Shown here: one piece after another, positions 34,687 through 43,664 of the stretch | Layout: each line of letters begins with the position of its first letter | Numbering within the stretch: the first letter of the stretch is position 1 | Source of the DNA: CALDUY01 sp046350255 | GTDB lineage: Bacteria; Planctomycetota; Planctomycetia; Gemmatales; Gemmataceae | NCBI GenBank assembly: GCA_046350255.1 | Contig: JAXMAV010000005.1 | Location: forward strand, 1 to 64,000 | Direction of reading: 5' to 3' | DNA: 64,000 nucleotides | Notes under the pieces: model-generated | The model's input: only the letters and a program-made list of their open reading frames with translations | Database searches by the model: none | Told to the model about the DNA's origin: nothing | Translations under genes and position numbers: made by a program

Positions 34687-34837
34687 GGGCGCAGGCCTAT
34701 CCTACGAACGCGACAGCCTCAGCGGCCCCGTGAATGAGCCTCGGTACCCTACCTCCAAGGTTCTGCATTTTTCAGCATTTACTGCGCTTACGCCGAGTCG
34801 AATATTGCAGAATCCAGGTGTTTTTTCGACATTCCTC

Positions 34838-34859
34838 GCAAGCCTTCGTCCAGGCTTGC
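34838..34859. other. Perfect 8-bp hairpin
   Basis: gcaagcct and aggcttgc flank a six-base loop. No T-run follows on either strand in a normal terminator position. It lies 72 bases before the tRNA fragment and could be part of an old attachment region. Confidence 0.5.
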
Positions 34860-34931
34860 AAATGAGTTGTAACCGGTGTAAGTTGTTGACAAATAAATGG
34901 TTTGGTGCTTTTCGGACAACTTTGGGCACCG

Positions 34932-34974
34932 CTTCCCAAGCTGGCCGTCGTGGGTTCGTATCCCATCGCCCACT
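34932..34974 (+). other. 3' fragment of tRNA-Gly(CCC), probable attachment-site remnant
   Basis: Contains the anticodon loop ttCCCaa, then T stem-loop gtggg-ttcgtat-cccat and the 3' acceptor strand cgcccac with discriminator T, as in bacterial tRNA-Gly with anticodon CCC. The 5' half is absent: the bases upstream lack the expected gtgggcg strand and D arm, and the anticodon stem pairs poorly. Integrases often duplicate exactly this part of a tRNA gene, so it probably marks the right end of an integrated element lying to the left. Not a functional tRNA. Confidence 0.65.
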
Positions 34975-35125
34975 TTAATACAAGTTCAATCGAATAAGGT
35001 AGTTAAACATCAGGCAAGACTAATGCTGAGTGTCCTACCAAGTTCGATGAAATAGGGCGGAGTGAGCTCATTTTTACTAAACTTCCGCCCCAGAATGACA
35101 CCGGCACCCAACAAATGCTGCGGAA

Positions 35126-36853
35126 TTAATACAGGACGATGGCGCGTCCCGGGCCGCCGTGGCAGTTACGAACTTTGACGGCTGCGAAGAGGAAGAAGGC
35201 TCCCTTCGCGGGGATCTTATCGACGTTTACCAGCATCTCCACGCCAACCATGGATCGGCTGCCCAGGGCCCAGTAGGTCATCAAGGCCCGACGTGGATCG
35301 ACACCTCCGAGGTCGGGTGCGTCGGTAGCCACGCAGCGAATGCCCTTTTCTTTCAAGTAGATTATGACATCGGGACCTGGGGCGGGCCAACCTTCCGCGC
35401 GGCCTGATAATGGATTGAACCACATGCCCGTGTCTGCCGGTTCGGGTTTCAGGTGTTTGTCGGTGTGTCCTGTTTGGAAGATCACCACGTCGCCAGCACG
35501 GAGTTCACGGGTCTTGCGTTCGTAGGCCTTGATGTGTTCCACTGCAATTTCTGGCGAGGCAGGCCAGTCGCGTTGATTGGTAGTACCAGCAAGTGAGCGG
35601 ACGTCAATCACTCGAGCCTCGCCGCTGGTCCAATCGAGTGGCACCTTCTCGGTGGTCATCGTACTGGATCCACGTTTGCCGTACTTCTTCTCGAACTGTT
35701 CCAGCCAACCCCGCACTTCTGGTTCATGGCCAACGGATTCATCCGTCGCAGGGAGCGCATAAGCGGGTGGTACCAGATGAGTACCCGTCATGGCGTCCAT
35801 GAGGTGGCCATGGTGCCACATGTCGAGATACTTTGCATACAGGAAATCAATCTTGAGGTAGACCTGGCGATGCGTCCCCGTGGCGAGGCCGGGAGATGTT
35901 AATGGCAGCTTGGGCGACAAGGTCGGTGACAGGTCGATTGCGCGCTTGTTCTTGCAGGACTCGATCAGTCGTTTAGGCAGATCACCACCCACAATGGAGA
36001 ATGCACGGCCCTCGCTATAGGGGCCGCCCTCGTGCTTTGGTCCGAGAAAGCAATAGAACGCGCCAGTGGCAGGAAGAGCGCGAAGATTGGTGGCTCCCTC
36101 CGTCCAGATCATTCCATACTTCAGTCCAGCGTAGTGGGTTGGTTCCGCAAGATCGGGCAACGGTCCCATACTAGCACTATCTGTGCCGAGGGCCAGCACG
36201 CCGCGTTTGCCGAGGAATTCCATGCAATCCGGATCTGGATCTGGGTAGCCAGGGGCCTTGCGATCCAGGATGTCGGCGATAAAGCGGCGACCTTCAGGTA
36301 ACGGGCGATAATACCTGTCAGAATAGTCACTGCGGAAGAGAACGACGTCGCCGAACTTTACTTTGCGATGTTGTTTCTCGAATCGTTCAACATGCTCAAT
36401 CTTGACCAATGGGCTAACACCTCTGGGGGCTTTATCGAGAAGGTCTCGCACATCGACGACGCAGGCTTCCCCTCCAAATTGCCATGGCTCGATCTTGTCG
36501 GTATAGGCCAGGCCAAGAGGGCCAGACTTTTCACGTTTGAGTTCGGGCCGAGCTACCGAGTGTGGTGGGACATCGAGTTGCGTGCCGGTATTGCCGTCAA
36601 TGAGTAGAGCATCAATGTTATAGGCTGACTCAGGGCCAATCTTTCGCTGATGGATGATGGCAAATCGCGGGAAAGGGTGAGTAGGCCAGGTGCAAGGATA
36701 CTCTGGAGCGATAAGTAGGGAGAGATCCACAAAGCGACTGGTTGCAACGGGTGGTTCGCCTGCCCGTGCAAATCCTGAAAAGATATGATGCCATACCAGG
36801 ATTGCTAATATCACCTGGAATGGACACCGAACTTTATTTGTACATGGGAGCAT
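35126..36853 (-). CDS. Exported protein with two cyclase/kynurenine-formamidase-fold domains
   Basis: 575 residues with a signal peptide ending near GFARAGE. Domain 1 (about 40-290) and domain 2 (about 305-575) both follow the cyclase family (ARVIDVRSL; GDVVIFQTGHTDK; GIRCVATDAPDL; PAKGAFFLFAAVKV). The family's metal motif HxGTHxDxPxH reads NTGTQLDVPPH in domain 1 and MTGTHLVPPAY in domain 2, so each has lost metal ligands. Activity may be changed or lost, or the halves may complement each other. Last gene of a five-gene operon, 4 bp after the sugar kinase gene. A role on a lactone or amide of the pathway substrate is a guess. Confidence 0.85.
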   Translation of the reverse strand: MLPCTNKVRCPFQVILAILVWHHIFSGFARAGEPPVATSRFVDLSLLIAPEYPCTWPTHPFPRFAIIHQRKIGPESAYNIDALLIDGNTGTQLDVPPHSVARPELKREKSGPLGLAYTDKIEPWQFGGEACVVDVRDLLDKAPRGVSPLVKIEHVERFEKQHRKVKFGDVVLFRSDYSDRYYRPLPEGRRFIADILDRKAPGYPDPDPDCMEFLGKRGVLALGTDSASMGPLPDLAEPTHYAGLKYGMIWTEGATNLRALPATGAFYCFLGPKHEGGPYSEGRAFSIVGGDLPKRLIESCKNKRAIDLSPTLSPKLPLTSPGLATGTHRQVYLKIDFLYAKYLDMWHHGHLMDAMTGTHLVPPAYALPATDESVGHEPEVRGWLEQFEKKYGKRGSSTMTTEKVPLDWTSGEARVIDVRSLAGTTNQRDWPASPEIAVEHIKAYERKTRELRAGDVVIFQTGHTDKHLKPEPADTGMWFNPLSGRAEGWPAPGPDVIIYLKEKGIRCVATDAPDLGGVDPRRALMTYWALGSRSMVGVEMLVNVDKIPAKGAFFLFAAVKVRNCHGGPGRAIVLY

Positions 36854-36857
36854 GGTG

Positions 36858-38198
36858 TTACCTCATGTGGTCTCGAACATACTGCGGGGGAGAGGGAACC
36901 GAAGCAAGCGCGATGTCCAGCAGTCCTGCTAGTGTCTCCTCGCCCTTCGATTCGCGAAGCGGTGCTGAGAAGCGTTCCTTTAGCAATGCCCGTAATCGAG
37001 GAGCGTTTTGTGTAAGGCCTCCCGAGAGCACAATGCTGTTCCACAATGGAGGACAGAAGCGGTTTGCGATCTGAGCATAGTTGTCGGCCATCGCCCGAAA
37101 CGCGGCATGGAACAGAGTGCCAACGGACAGATTCTCGGTGGAGATGTGATCGATCCTGCCACGCTCACCCAATGGAGTGCGAAAGAACGAGAGATCCACG
37201 TGCAGATCAGTGTCGGGGACTGATGAGACAAGTTGGTTGATGGTATCCCAAGGATTCTGAAGAGGGACGCCCTGTATTCTAGCCAGTTCTGTCAGCAGAT
37301 CGACGAGCACATTCAACGAGCGACCTGCCGGCAGATGGGTAACAGTATCGAGGTTATCGCCGAAGAAGTACTTTCGACTTTGGTAGGGCCCTGGCACAAA
37401 CCGCGTCGAGCGACGACTGACCTGCGAGCCTGTAGAGATATTCAGTGACAGCTCGTCCGATAGCAATCCTGCGCCGCGAAGTGCACACTGATGATCTCCA
37501 TACGAGCCGAACACCTGGAGCTTGCGCCCGGCAAGTCTAGTCTCGCCCACACATCTCTCTGACAGTAATAGTTCCGGTAATTGGAGTGCGTTCAACTTCA
37601 GCAGGTCGAGCGCCGGGCGGTGCCATGTGTCGTTCCGTAAATCAAGCATGCCGATTGCGTGTGTGGCATGCATCGGAACAAGATGGCCAACGAGGTGAGA
37701 TACAACAAAATCACCAATGGTTGCTGGTGTTGCGTGTCGTGGAAGTTGGCCCTGGGATTGCAGCCAACCTAATAGCGCGGTGGTTGAACCAGGCTGCAGT
37801 TCCTGGCCCAGTTCGCTCAGGTAGTTTGCTGTAATCCAATGTTCGCGAACCTTCTCCAGGAAGGAACTGCCTGACCCAGTCTCATCGAGTGTTCGCTGGT
37901 CGCGCCAGGAGAGATAATTGGTGAGCGGATTTCCTTGTTCTTCGAGCAAAATCAGCCCACCCATTTGTGCCGAGACACACAACAATTCGGCGTTGGGCGA
38001 TTGGTCAGACAGCAGGGACAGTACTTCGCCAGTAGCCTGGATAACGGCGAATGGGTCGATTTCAATCCATTTCGACGGTAGTCCACGTACTGGGGCGGGG
38101 AATGGGCGCAACACCGGAGGATGAATCGTTGAGGTGGCCAGGTCCAACACGGCCCCCTTGATGCTGGACGATCCGATATCGAGCCCATAAGCGATCAT
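36858..38198 (-). CDS. FGGY-family carbohydrate kinase
   Basis: 446 residues. The ATP-binding phosphate-1 loop GLDIGSSSIKGAV lies at the start; LSWRDQRT, GSYGDHQCALRGAG and the adenosine motif LSGGLTQNAPRLR are in the family order. It resembles the sedoheptulokinase branch, but the substrate cannot be assigned from sequence. The start codon overlaps the FAH gene stop (ATGA), so the two are translationally coupled. Probably phosphorylates a sugar or sugar acid within the operon's pathway. Confidence 0.87.
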   Translation of the reverse strand: MIAYGLDIGSSSIKGAVLDLATSTIHPPVLRPFPAPVRGLPSKWIEIDPFAVIQATGEVLSLLSDQSPNAELLCVSAQMGGLILLEEQGNPLTNYLSWRDQRTLDETGSGSSFLEKVREHWITANYLSELGQELQPGSTTALLGWLQSQGQLPRHATPATIGDFVVSHLVGHLVPMHATHAIGMLDLRNDTWHRPALDLLKLNALQLPELLLSERCVGETRLAGRKLQVFGSYGDHQCALRGAGLLSDELSLNISTGSQVSRRSTRFVPGPYQSRKYFFGDNLDTVTHLPAGRSLNVLVDLLTELARIQGVPLQNPWDTINQLVSSVPDTDLHVDLSFFRTPLGERGRIDHISTENLSVGTLFHAAFRAMADNYAQIANRFCPPLWNSIVLSGGLTQNAPRLRALLKERFSAPLRESKGEETLAGLLDIALASVPSPPQYVRDHMR

Positions 38199-39010
38199 CG
38201 TGAGGCAGCCCCCTCCGCCACCACGGGATTCGTGAGGGCTCCAATGCCATCAATCTCGATGGTGACAGTGTCCCCTGGTTGCAGGAAGACTGGCGGCTTG
38301 CGTGCTGCTCCGACGCCATGCGGGGTGCCAGTGAGGATCACGGTGCCGGGTGCCAATCGCGTGCTGCCGCTGAGAAACTCGATAAGCGTAGGCACGTCGA
38401 AAATCATGTCGTTGGTGTTCCAGTCCTGCATCGTCTGGCCGTTTAGGATGGTGCGAATCCCAAGCGTGTTGGGGTTGGGAATCTCATCGCGGGTGACAAG
38501 GCAGGGACCGAGAGGGCAGAAGGTGGCAAATGTCTTGCCGCGGCACCATTGACTGCCGCCGTACTTCATTTGCCAATCTCGAGCACTGACATCATTGGCG
38601 CAGGTGTAGCCGAGTACATAATTCAACGCATCCGCCTTGGAGACGTTGTAACATTCCTTGCCGATGACGACCGCGAGTTCGCACTCGTAATCGACGGCTT
38701 CGCTCTTCAGGCGAAGGGGAAGAATAATTGGGTCGCCGGGGTGTTGTAACGTGCCGCTGTTCTTCATGAAGACAACTGGCCACTCTGGAATCGGTTGATT
38801 GCCCTCGGCTGCGTGTTTTCGGTAGTTGAGTCCGATGCAAATGATGTCACGCGGTTCGATGGGGGCAAGCAGCCTGGCGACAGTTGCCGACTCGTTGGTG
38901 TCAGTCAGGTTGCCGAAAAGGTCTCCAGAAAGGCGGGTGGTACGACCGTCCTCGTGCAACTTACCCAGCGATGTTTCGCCAGTGGTAGTTTGATAACGAA
39001 CGATCTTCAT
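38195..39010 (-). CDS. Fumarylacetoacetate hydrolase-family protein
   Basis: 271 residues, normal for the small FAH branch. The metal-binding E-x-E lies in DYECELAVVIG and the acidic ligand in CANDVSARDWQ; GKTFATFCPLGP and TGTPHGVG are also typical. Family members split C-C bonds of acylpyruvate-type or 2,4-diketo-3-deoxy sugar acids. Start and stop both overlap neighbours by four bases (ATGA). The neighbouring dehydrogenases suggest a diketo-sugar-acid step, which is inference. Confidence 0.9.
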   Translation of the reverse strand: MKIVRYQTTTGETSLGKLHEDGRTTRLSGDLFGNLTDTNESATVARLLAPIEPRDIICIGLNYRKHAAEGNQPIPEWPVVFMKNSGTLQHPGDPIILPLRLKSEAVDYECELAVVIGKECYNVSKADALNYVLGYTCANDVSARDWQMKYGGSQWCRGKTFATFCPLGPCLVTRDEIPNPNTLGIRTILNGQTMQDWNTNDMIFDVPTLIEFLSGSTRLAPGTVILTGTPHGVGAARKPPVFLQPGDTVTIEIDGIGALTNPVVAEGAASR

Positions 39011-40083
39011 GGTTTTGCTCCTTGAGGTATAACGAAATCAGAAAGAGGCACTCCCGTCATTTCGGAGGCTTGCCGCAACTTGTCTTGGACATCCACCGGC
39101 AAGTGGATGCCATGTTTCAAGGCATGATGGTAGTTATTCCACTCCCGTTCGCCAGGGAGTAATACTCGTTCGACGCCGACCGCCGTGGGGGTAGCGTGTA
39201 TTTCGTCAATCAATTGTTCCAATCGCTGGTAGAACTGATCCAGAGGGGAGATGGCAGCCACATCCATCACTATAAACGAGGCGTTGTGCCACGATGGGCG
39301 GCTTGACTCATCGAAGATCCAGCTGCCGACCTGCCAGGTCATGTTGCCGCCTGGAAGGATCGCGGAGAGTAGTTCGCACCACAGTCCGAACCCATAACCC
39401 TTATGGCCGGCCATGGGAGCCAGTGCTGCCTGTTGAGGGTAAAGGCTGCCGTCGGTTGTCGGGAGGCCGTCGGGACCGATGAGCCAGGTGCTGGGGATCG
39501 AGTCTCCGCGCTGGATGGCCGCATACACCTTTCCACCGGCGACAGCGGCGGTTGCAATATCGAACAAGATCGGATCGGCATCGGGGACTGGGATCGCATA
39601 GGCTAATGGGTTACTCCCGAGGACTGCCGATCGTGATCCAGGAGCGGCCACGCTGGGGATGTCGTTGCCTGTTACCATCGCGATCATTCCTTCGCGAGCT
39701 GCCAGCGCGGCGTAGTAGCCCGCAGCGCCGATGTGGCCGGTATTACGCAGGCCGACATAGGCGACGCCGACCTGGCGAGCCTTCTCGATTGCTTTTCGGA
39801 CAGCGAACATACAGCCAACCTGCCCCAGAGCCGATTGGCCATCGATGATAGCCCAGGCCGGACCCTCTCGCTCCACTCTAGGTTCGGCTGTGGCGACGTA
39901 TCCGCCGCCTTGCAACTTCTTGATATAGCCGGCCAGTAGCTTGGTGCCGTGCGTGAATACACCCATAGCGTCGGTGGTGACGAGTGCGATGGCAGTGCTT
40001 TCTGCCTGGGGCCTTCTCAGACCACAGATAACGAGCATCTCCGTCAATGCATGTTGCAGAATGGGCATGGTAATTGGTTTCAT
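39007..40083 (-). CDS. Malate/L-lactate dehydrogenase-family oxidoreductase (Ldh_2)
   Basis: The ATG at 40083 (after ggag) gives 358 residues. The family's conserved THG (TTDAMGVFTHGTKLL), GLRNTGHIGAAGYYA, GSNPLAYAIP and MAGHKGYGFGLW are present. These NAD(P)-dependent enzymes have their own fold and act on 2-hydroxy acids such as malate, ureidoglycolate or diketogulonate. Second gene of the operon; its stop overlaps the FAH start. A step in sugar-acid oxidation is likely but the substrate is unknown. Confidence 0.9.
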   Translation of the reverse strand: MKPITMPILQHALTEMLVICGLRRPQAESTAIALVTTDAMGVFTHGTKLLAGYIKKLQGGGYVATAEPRVEREGPAWAIIDGQSALGQVGCMFAVRKAIEKARQVGVAYVGLRNTGHIGAAGYYAALAAREGMIAMVTGNDIPSVAAPGSRSAVLGSNPLAYAIPVPDADPILFDIATAAVAGGKVYAAIQRGDSIPSTWLIGPDGLPTTDGSLYPQQAALAPMAGHKGYGFGLWCELLSAILPGGNMTWQVGSWIFDESSRPSWHNASFIVMDVAAISPLDQFYQRLEQLIDEIHATPTAVGVERVLLPGEREWNNYHHALKHGIHLPVDVQDKLRQASEMTGVPLSDFVIPQGAKP

Positions 40084-40133
40084 CGTCTCGTCTCCGAGCG
40101 AACATCGTGCCTGGTGTGACAACAGAGTCGCAT

Positions 40134-41102
40134 TTAACGACCTGGTAGGGCGTTGACGACGTTCGGCAATTGTTCTCCCCGCAATGCCATCACGGCGATC
40201 TTCGTGGCAGTTTCGCGTAGCACTCGCACCGCTTTTGGACTGGCCGAGGCAATGTGCGAGGCAGTGATCACGTTGGGTAGGGACCTTAAGGGACTATCAA
40301 TGGGAATCGGTTCTGGGTCACAGACATCGAGTGCCGCAGAGGAGATCTGTCCAGATTGCAGCGATGCTACGAGTGCGGCAGTGTCAATCAGATCACCGCG
40401 GGCGAGATTCACAACGATGGCGCCGCGTTTCATCTGCTGAAGTGATTCCGCATTCAGCAATTTCCTGGTTTGGGGAGTGGAAGGACAGTGGAGCGTTAGT
40501 ATGTCGGACAGGGTCAGCAATGTGTTAAGTGCGACCGATTCGCACCCGGCTGCCTGGATGACATCAGCGGGCACGAAGGTGTCGAATACAAGACGGCGGC
40601 ACTTAAACGGAGCGAGTCGCACTGCTACTTCGCGCCCAATGCGGCCAAAACCCACGATGCCAATGGTTTGATCGCGCAGCGTCCGCAAATGATCGAGTGG
40701 AGTCGCCAAACCCCATTTGCCCTCCCGAATGTGCAGGGTGTTTGGGACGACCTGGCGGGTAAGGGCTAGCATGAACGCCAGGGTATGATCTGCAACTTCA
40801 TCGATGCAGTAATCTGGCACGTTACAGACTGGAATGCCGCGATCCCGTGCGGCCTGTAGATCGACGTTATCGACGCCGATGCCGTACCGCACGATCACCC
40901 GGGCCCGCTGCATGGCTCCGATGACTTCCGCGTTGATTGGTGCGAATTGGGTAATGACCGCGTCGGCCTCGGCGACAAGCGCTTTTAGCATGGCAATCGA
41001 TTTATCCTTGCCAACTTGCAGTTCGGCCCCGGCGGCTCGAAGGATCGTCTCCTCGATTTCCAGCGAGGGGAACGTGTAATCCGTAACGACTACAACCGAC
41101 AT
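40134..41102 (-). CDS. D-isomer-specific 2-hydroxyacid dehydrogenase (CtBP-like)
   Basis: 322 residues. NAD-binding IVGFGRIGREVA, catalytic arginine in VNLARGDLID, glutamate in DVCDPEPIP and histidine in ASHIASASP are all present. Overall similarity is to the C-terminal-binding-protein subgroup of bacterial hydroxyacid dehydrogenases. First gene of the operon, 50 bp before the Ldh gene. It would interconvert a 2-keto acid and a D-2-hydroxy acid. Confidence 0.9.
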   Translation of the reverse strand: MSVVVVTDYTFPSLEIEETILRAAGAELQVGKDKSIAMLKALVAEADAVITQFAPINAEVIGAMQRARVIVRYGIGVDNVDLQAARDRGIPVCNVPDYCIDEVADHTLAFMLALTRQVVPNTLHIREGKWGLATPLDHLRTLRDQTIGIVGFGRIGREVAVRLAPFKCRRLVFDTFVPADVIQAAGCESVALNTLLTLSDILTLHCPSTPQTRKLLNAESLQQMKRGAIVVNLARGDLIDTAALVASLQSGQISSAALDVCDPEPIPIDSPLRSLPNVITASHIASASPKAVRVLRETATKIAVMALRGEQLPNVVNALPGR

Positions 41103-41289
41103 GGGATCACTCCGCGACTCGACTTGACGGTATCTGCTGATGCAGGGGCATGATCACAGAGTATCAATGCCTCATCTTCAGGAAAGGTGGGATACCTGCT
41201 CGGGTACGTCGCGTCTTTCAGTGGCGGCCTGCTGGGTTTTGGTAAAGCATGATCAAACCATGCCAGTGTAGGAAGCCAGGAACACAGGC

Positions 41290-41750
41290 ATGAGCAACGG
41301 AGTCCCCACCTTGCCACAGCCCGACCTGTTGATCGTCCACCACTTCGGCGGCCTACCCGATCTCCGCGTCGTTTGTACCCGCAAGAACTGATGTGATTTC
41401 ATCCCGGAGATCATTCTCCGCGTGGTCCACTGCGGCGCGGACAGCATGGAGGTGATCAGGCGATTCGGACTGGCCCGGGAGGTGTGGATGAAACGCTTCC
41501 TCGCCTGGCCTAACGGTGTGCCCAGCCAGGGCACCATCAACGTCGTCATGACTACGCTGGATAGACCCCCGTGCGCTGGATGGCTTTGGTGTGCGAATCG
41601 ACCGGCCTGGTCCTTATTGCTATAGACGGTAAGGCGTGCCGCTCGGCCCCCCCTCCACTGCCTAAAGATGCTGGGGAGGGCGGCACGCACAAGATCTCCC
41701 GGCGGTGCCCGTACTGGTCCAGGTACTCGAGCACCAAGGCTCGCTGGTAA
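41290..41750 (+). pseudogene. ISAs1-family transposase relic
   Basis: LLIVHHFGGLPDLRVVCTRKN, an in-frame TGA at 41389, then VVHCGADSMEVIRRFG, EVWMKRFLAWPNGVPS and, after a frame change near 41570, ALVCESTGLVLIAIDGKACRSA. This is the order of the N-terminal half of ISAs1 (H-repeat) transposases. The catalytic remainder is missing. It lies between the operon promoter region and the end of the FHA gene. Confidence 0.7.
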
Positions 41751-41843
41751 CGGGTGGACGCCGGCGGCTGTAAAAGAGAAACGCTGGGACAGATCCAAGG
41801 GCAGGGCGGCGACTATCTTGCATAAAGGTGAGCCGGCGCGATT

Positions 41844-43664
41844 TTACCTGCTTTCTTTGGAGCCCGGTTCGGGTAGGGGTTTGAATAGATCGGGTTCGCG
41901 AAGGAGGACCCGCCAGGCGTCCACGGATTCCTGTCGCTGAGGGCGTTCGGCGAGGGGGTCGTAACCTGGTGCGCGGGAGGGGTCGGCGAGCCGCGGGGCC
42001 CAACCTCCGTAAAGGTGAGCCTCGGCCAGGTGTCGGATGGCAAGTTTGTCGTGGTTGAGCCACTCAACTAGTTCGGCGGCGCGGGTGGGGCGTTCCAGTT
42101 CCTCGCGGCGGGGTGGCAGCAGCAGACGTACCACGGTTCGGGCGTCGGCGGCTGAGTAGCGTCTCACCTGCTGGAATAGGCGCTCCAGGGCGGCATCCCG
42201 GCCGGTCCGGATGAGCCAGAGCCGCAGACCACCCGCGGCTGTCGCGCGCAGTTCTGGTTCGGGGCGGCGGTCGTCGAGAAACTCGAGCAGTGCGGTCATG
42301 TCGTCCAGGCCGGCGAGGAAGAGGACCCCCAGCGCGCGCTCGTCGGGGTCGGCAGCTTCGCGGGCGTGGGTCAGCAAGGTATCCACCACGTCGCGGGACG
42401 GAGTCAGGCGGGTGATCCATCCCTGCAGGGCCAGGGCCGCTGCATGGGCTTCGGGACGGTCGAGACGGGGCGACTTGCTTAGCCAGTCGGGCGGACTCTG
42501 AAGCGTCTCCTGGTCGAGTCCGGGGGCATCGCTGGCCCACACCAGGCGCGATTTCGCCGGCAGGTCGAGCTTGCGTCCGCCGCGTTCGAGTTGGATGCGA
42601 CCCAGAGTGTAGAGCGCGGCCATCACGGGGACCGGCCAGGTGGCGCTACGGCGAACGAGCGAGTGGGCATCCCACGTCAGCTCGACTACCACACCGGCCC
42701 CCGGAGGGAGTGTCAATGTCCAGGATTCGCGTAAAAAGCGTAGCTGGACGCGGGCCGGCTGGGTCTTTCGCGGGTTGAGGACGCGGATGCGGCCACGCTC
42801 GAGAGCGAGATCGAGGTCGTACCCGGCGGCGGGGACGCTAAGTACACCGGCCGATTCAAGCACGCCGGTGGGGCCGTCCAGCTGCGGTAGGCTGCCCCAA
42901 AGGGTGAGTCGAAGGCCGTTATCGAGGCCGATGTGTCCCTCGCAGCCGGCGGGGGCCACCAGGGGAGTGGTGGTCAGCACAGGTTCGCCGGGTTGCAGAG
43001 CCACCCAGCGGCCAATCTCCTGTTGACGTTGCAGCAGCAGGCTGGGCCAGGTGGTGACCGGGACATAACGTCCGACCGGCCGTTCATCCACGGCCGGGGC
43101 AACTGGCGCTGAGGGAGTCGGAGGAGGAGGCGAGGTTCCCGGCTGAGCGGGCGAAGGGGTGATCTCCTTGGTTTGTTCAACCACCTCGGGTTCCGGGCCG
43201 TTGGTCACGGCTTCGCCCAGCGGCTTGCCGCGACGGTTGATCACCAGGAAGCCGACGGTGCAGATGAGAATAAGCAAGGCTGCAGACCCGGCGATAAGGT
43301 AGGGAAGTGCTGAGGGCAGGGGGGCCGGCTCGGCGTCGGGGAGGGGGGCCAGGTCGAGGTGAAGAATCTCGATTGTGGCTCCGGTGTAGCCCATGCGCAG
43401 GGTATCGCCAACACGGAGGGGACGACGACCGCGACCGCGGATCGGTTGCTCATTGAGCAGGGTGTCGTTGCTTGAATCGAGGTCGCGGACGACGGCCCCG
43501 GTGGGGGTCAGGTCGATCTGGGCATGCTGGCGGGAAACCAGGTCGCTGGCGGTCCCTTCCAGGGCCAGTTCACAGGACGGATCGCGACCGATAGTCAGCG
43601 TCGGGCCGGCATGTTCGACGGTGAAGGCCTGGTCGGTGGCGGTGATCTTGAGGCGGATCTTCAT
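41844..43664 (-). CDS. Membrane-anchored FHA-domain protein
   Basis: 606 residues. An N-terminal FHA domain (about 1-100) keeps IGRD, SRQH and the late SSNDTLLN loop, so phosphothreonine binding is plausible. A membrane helix lies at 119-142, after which the protein is probably outside the cytoplasm: a proline-rich linker, a FecR-like beta region (about 215-370: ALQPGEPVLTT, LSVPAAGYDLDL, RGRIRVLNPRK) and a helical HEAT-like end. Its ATG overlaps the upstream stop by one base. Last gene of the kinase operon; probably transmits a phospho-signal across the membrane. Confidence 0.87.
   Translation of the reverse strand: MKIRLKITATDQAFTVEHAGPTLTIGRDPSCELALEGTASDLVSRQHAQIDLTPTGAVVRDLDSSNDTLLNEQPIRGRGRRPLRVGDTLRMGYTGATIEILHLDLAPLPDAEPAPLPSALPYLIAGSAALLILICTVGFLVINRRGKPLGEAVTNGPEPEVVEQTKEITPSPAQPGTSPPPPTPSAPVAPAVDERPVGRYVPVTTWPSLLLQRQQEIGRWVALQPGEPVLTTTPLVAPAGCEGHIGLDNGLRLTLWGSLPQLDGPTGVLESAGVLSVPAAGYDLDLALERGRIRVLNPRKTQPARVQLRFLRESWTLTLPPGAGVVVELTWDAHSLVRRSATWPVPVMAALYTLGRIQLERGGRKLDLPAKSRLVWASDAPGLDQETLQSPPDWLSKSPRLDRPEAHAAALALQGWITRLTPSRDVVDTLLTHAREAADPDERALGVLFLAGLDDMTALLEFLDDRRPEPELRATAAGGLRLWLIRTGRDAALERLFQQVRRYSAADARTVVRLLLPPRREELERPTRAAELVEWLNHDKLAIRHLAEAHLYGGWAPRLADPSRAPGYDPLAERPQRQESVDAWRVLLREPDLFKPLPEPGSKESR

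Larger units (their letters stand above)
34687..35125. other. Intergenic stretch with hairpin and tRNA fragment
   Basis: No gene found in 439 bases. It holds an 8-bp hairpin (34838-34859) and a tRNA-Gly 3' fragment (34932-34974), both listed separately. It is richer in A and T than its surroundings, in line with an old integration boundary. Confidence 0.6.

Noticed and set aside
34904..34974. A complete tRNA-Gly gene
   Set aside because: The 3' arm fits, but the 5' acceptor strand and D arm are absent and the anticodon stem pairs poorly, so only a fragment is called.
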